A stretch of 64,000 nt of DNA from Powellomyces hirtus (lineage: Eukaryota > Chytridiomycota > Chytridiomycetes > Spizellomycetales > Powellomycetaceae), in the NCBI GenBank assembly GCA_025526995.1, contig JAHLKG010000002.1:868001-932000 (forward strand). The letters run 5' to 3'. Each line of letters starts with the position of its first letter. Positions within the stretch are counted from its first letter, which is position 1. The translations under genes and the position numbers were made by a program. Below are positions 60,951 through 64,000 of this stretch, one piece after another. The notes below the pieces were generated by a model that saw only the letters and a program-made list of their open reading frames with translations, was not told the DNA's origin and made no database searches.

Positions 60951-63900
60951 CAGGTGTATTTCAACTAGATTTATGGCGGGTGTATATCGATGAGATTTGG
61001 CGTAATCTGATTTTGTTCGGAGTCCAGTTTGGTGTTGCAGATCGTCAAGTAATGGGTGAGGTAGCGGTTTCGTCAAGGGGTCAGCAAGCATGAGCTTGGA
61101 CTCAATGTACTGTAGGTGAATGCGCTTGTTACCGACAAGGTCTTGCAGGAAGTGATAACGGACGTCGATGTGTTTGGTTCGTTGGTGATGCGTCGGATAG
61201 GCAGCAAGCTTGATAGCGGCCTGATTGTCCTCATAGATGAGAACTGCTGTCTGCTCCGTTGCTGAGAGTTCAGATAGAAGACCCTGGATCCAGAGTGCTT
61301 CCTTTGCACATTCCGCGAGTGCCATGTATTCTGCTTCTGCCTTGGATAACGTTGTTGATTTTTGATGTTGGGATTTCCATGAAATGGCAGCTCCGTTGAG
61401 CATGAAGACAAAGCCAGAAGTTGAGCAGCGCGTGTCTGTACAGCGTGCGTAGTCAGCATCCGAATATCTGACAATGTCTCCCCCATCTTTGAAGACAAGA
61501 GAGAGATCACTGTTTGTGTTTGCGTATGCGCAAACTTTCTTTGCGGCCAAAAATATGTGCCGCCGTCGGTGCTGCCAAAAACTGAGATAGGCGAGAGATG
61601 GAATAAGCAAGGTCGGGGCAAGTCCCCAACATCAGATACATTAGCATTCCAATGATTGATTGATATTCCTTGATTCCTGATGCGTCAAGAGCGTCGGCTC
61701 CATCGTTCGCATTTAGATGTAAGTTCGGATCCATCGGGGTGTGATGCGGCCGCATGCCATTGAGGTTAAACTTGTTGATCATGTCTTTGATGCACTCCTG
61801 TTGACCGGCGGTGATACAGGGCTTTGACCGGTCACGCGTAATCTGAGCACCAAGAAGGAAAGAGATCTCCCCCATGTCCTCCATCTTGAAGTGTTCGGCA
61901 ATCGCGGACTTGAGAGCGAGCAGGTCATCAAGGTCTGATGCAAAAATCGTGCGATCATCCACGTAGACGGCAACAATCAGAATCTTTGTGTTGTCAGTCT
62001 GCTTGATGTAGAGTGCGGTGTCAAATTCTGATACTGAAAACCCGAGCTGTTGAAGGAAAGAGTCAAGGACCTTGTTCTATAGGCACGGTGATTGTTTAAG
62101 GCCGTAAAGGGAATGGCGAAGTTTGACGACGTTGTCAGTGATGCCGGCTGGGAGCCGCATCCAGATCTCTACATCAAGATCTCCGTTAAGGAATGCGGTG
62201 ATCACATCAATCTGATGGAGATGAAGATCGAGCTTGGCAGCAAGCACGAGTAGCGCCCGCAAGGTGTTAAACTTGACGACAGGCATGTATGTCTTGTTGG
62301 AATGAATGCCTTCAGGCTGCGGGAAACCTTGAGCGACGAGGCAGGCTTTGAACTTTTTGATTGAACCACTGGCGTTGCGTTTAACTTTGAAGACCCATTT
62401 AGACTCAACAAGATGAGTGCCGGGCGGTGTTTGTGTGGTATCCGTGTCCCACATCTTGTTGGTGCAGTGAGCTGAGAGTTAGGCGTCGATTGCCTGTTTC
62501 CACTCTTTTGTGTATGGCGAGTTGGCCACCTCCTGGTAAGTGACGGGCTCGTCGATGTCAGTGCTGCATGCGGCATGCAATTCGGCGCTCACGGGAGTGC
62601 CGTCATCTTCGATTCCGGTGAATCGTGTCAAGGCCTCTGAATCCTTGACGTTGTTGAGAGGTTCCCATGTTGGTTCGTTGTAGCCAAGCCACTTAACCAG
62701 GAATTCCTCTCCCCCTTCACCGTTGCGAGAGAGTAAGATGCGCTCGACCACGTATTCGGGAATGATGTCGCTCTGAGCGACAGGGCTGATGTAATCAGTC
62801 TCGTTGATTGTGACGTCTCGTGCGTCAATGATCGAATTGGTCGATGCATTCTAGAGGCGATTGTTGCCTTGTTTGGTGGGATGATATCCCACTAGTCAGA
62901 ACGGTCCGACAGCGCGAGCTCCGTGCTTGCGGTGTGTGCGACAGCACACAGGCTGATGCATATAGGCCTCGCTCCAGCTGGTGCGGAGGTTTGATACATT
63001 GGCAGGGGTCCCAAACCAACATTGGTATGGGGTCTCTCCATTTGAGAGACGTTGACAGCGCCCGTTGACACCGATAGTTGACAGCCATAGCGAGCTCTCC
63101 CCAAAGTTTGAAAGGAGCGCAACTGTCATGAAGAATCGCTCGGACCTGATCCATGAGCGTACGGTTGAATCGTTCAGCAATGCCATTTTGCGGAGAGAGT
63201 ACGGGTGAGTGGGGTTTAACGTCATCCCATCGGCGAGCAGCTCAGCCTGCAGGGGATAGTATTTGCCTCCGTTATCGCAGCACAGCTCCTTGATCTTGGA
63301 GTCGAGATGACGTTCAGCGTGCGCGTGATAGTTTTGCCAGTAATCGATGGTTTGATCTTCGGCCTTGAGGAGGTAGGTGACGGAATACCGTGTGTATCGG
63401 TCGATGAATGTGAGGATGTAGCGGACGCCAGAGAGAGAGAGAAGACTGGCGCCCATGTCGAGGATGTCCGAATGTATGCGATCAAGGGGTTTGGTTGCAG
63501 GTCCAGGGTTTTGTCCATTGAAGGGCAGCCGGGTGGATTTACCGAGAGAGCAGCCGGAGCACAACGCGTGCTCCGGTTCGAAGTGTTTGGCAGATCGAAA
63601 TAATAGATCAGATTTGCAGCTTGAAGCGCTCGTTGTCCAATGTGCCCAAAGCGTTGATGCCATAGTTTATAGACATTGCGGTCCTTTGTTTTGCAGCTTC
63701 AATCGGGAAAGCAGCGGCGGTGGTTTCAACATAACCATCGATAAATGGCAGGTTTCCGTTGTGGCTGAGCGGCGAATGACGCAGCCGCCCTTTAAAATAG
63801 AGGAACCGTTAGTCGAGAACATGATTTCATAACCCTTCTGGTTCAAGGGTGATGTGGAAACCAGGTTGCGGCTTGCTTCAGGTATGTAGAGCACGTCAAT

Positions 63901-64000
63901 GCAGACTATAGCTTCTTCATCTGTGTTGTTATTGCTGATAGTAAGCGTGCCTGCTTGACAAGCGATAAGGTTTTCACCATTTGCAACGCTGATTTGAACT
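60867..64000 (-). mobile_element. third copia element (copia-3) with chromodomain between integrase and RT; 5' end beyond the window
   Basis: Minus strand, right to left. GAG-pre-integrase region (LYIPEASRNLVSTSPLNQKG, 63894 down). Integrase with zinc part (HALCSGCSLGKSTRLPF), DDE core (RIHSDILDMG, CCDNGGKYYPLQ, NGIAERFNRTLMDQ; frameshift near 63180) and the usual end SIIDARDVTINE. Then a chromodomain at 62757-62620. Then RT: KEWKQAIDA, SKWVFKVKRNASGSI, YGLKQSPCL, AVYVDDRTIFASD and GMLMYLMLGTCPDLAYSISR. Then RNase H: YSDADYARCTDTRCSTSGF, KAEAEYMALAECAKEALW, RTKHIDVRYHFLQD and LADPLTKPLPHPLLDDL, ending near 60867. Several stops and frameshifts, so it is inactive. No 3' LTR was recognised on the left. 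Confidence 0.85.
62620..62757 (-). other. chromodomain encoded within copia-3 pol
   Basis: 46 residues beginning EYVVERILLSRN, then EEFLVKWLGYNEPTWEPL, then DSEALTRF. This is the canonical chromodomain layout (Y-VE-IL, LVKWxGY, TWEP, helix with L..F). The three aromatic-cage positions (Tyr of EYVVE, Trp and Tyr of KWLGY) are present, so methyl-lysine binding is plausible. The piece is free of stops while the frames on both sides are broken. Confidence 0.88.

Overview
The window looks like nuclear DNA of an early-diverging, flagellated (chytrid-type) fungus. Genes are dense, with many short introns (about 50-110 bp, GT..AG). Fungal-style genes (hybrid histidine kinase, Dbp8, Dia2/Pof3-like F-box protein) sit beside genes kept mainly by organisms with centrioles and cilia: an LRRCC1-like protein, a possible TALPID3-like protein, C2CD5, ZSWIM7/SWS1 and a paraoxonase-like enzyme. 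The genus is inferred, not proven.

Positions 1-46,760 form a compact gene block. In order: C2CD5-like (+), PH-domain-like (-), hybrid histidine kinase (-), DBP8/DDX49 (-), glycerol kinase (+), tubulin chaperone A (-), paraoxonase-like (-), RIO2 (+), separase (+), a small putative coiled-coil gene (-), COPA (+), ZSWIM7/SWS1 (-), CDC7 (+), a TALPID3-like gene (-), a DIA2/pof3-like gene (+) and an LRRCC1-like gene (-). Several pairs are divergent with short shared promoters (ZSWIM7/CDC7 87 bp, TALPID3-like/F-box about 210 bp) or convergent with tiny gaps. Many are basic cell-cycle or ribosome-biogenesis genes: DDK kinase, separase, a replisome F-box protein, RIO2 and Dbp8. Two small genes (ZSWIM7 and TBCA) and the true C-terminus of Dbp8 appear only after splicing by eye.

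Positions 46,760-64,000 are a transposon graveyard. It opens with a 504-bp TA-flanked MITE. Next comes a nested stack. An old LTR of family A is split by a minus-strand LTR retroelement of family B (47,757-54,066, GGTT target duplication). Inside B lies a copia-like family A element (48,647-53,539) with a half-tRNA-iMet-type primer site. Inside that lies a Ty3/gypsy fragment (integrase, chromodomain-like tail, LTR). About 2.95 kb of this copia/gypsy mosaic is repeated in inverted orientation at 54,776-57,727 at near identity. A second copia element follows (57,746-~60,297), broken by a clean solo family A LTR. The window ends in a third, minus-strand copia element (60,867-64,000) that carries a well-preserved chromodomain between integrase and reverse transcriptase. 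That placement is the most unusual feature here. All retroelement copies carry stops or frameshifts.
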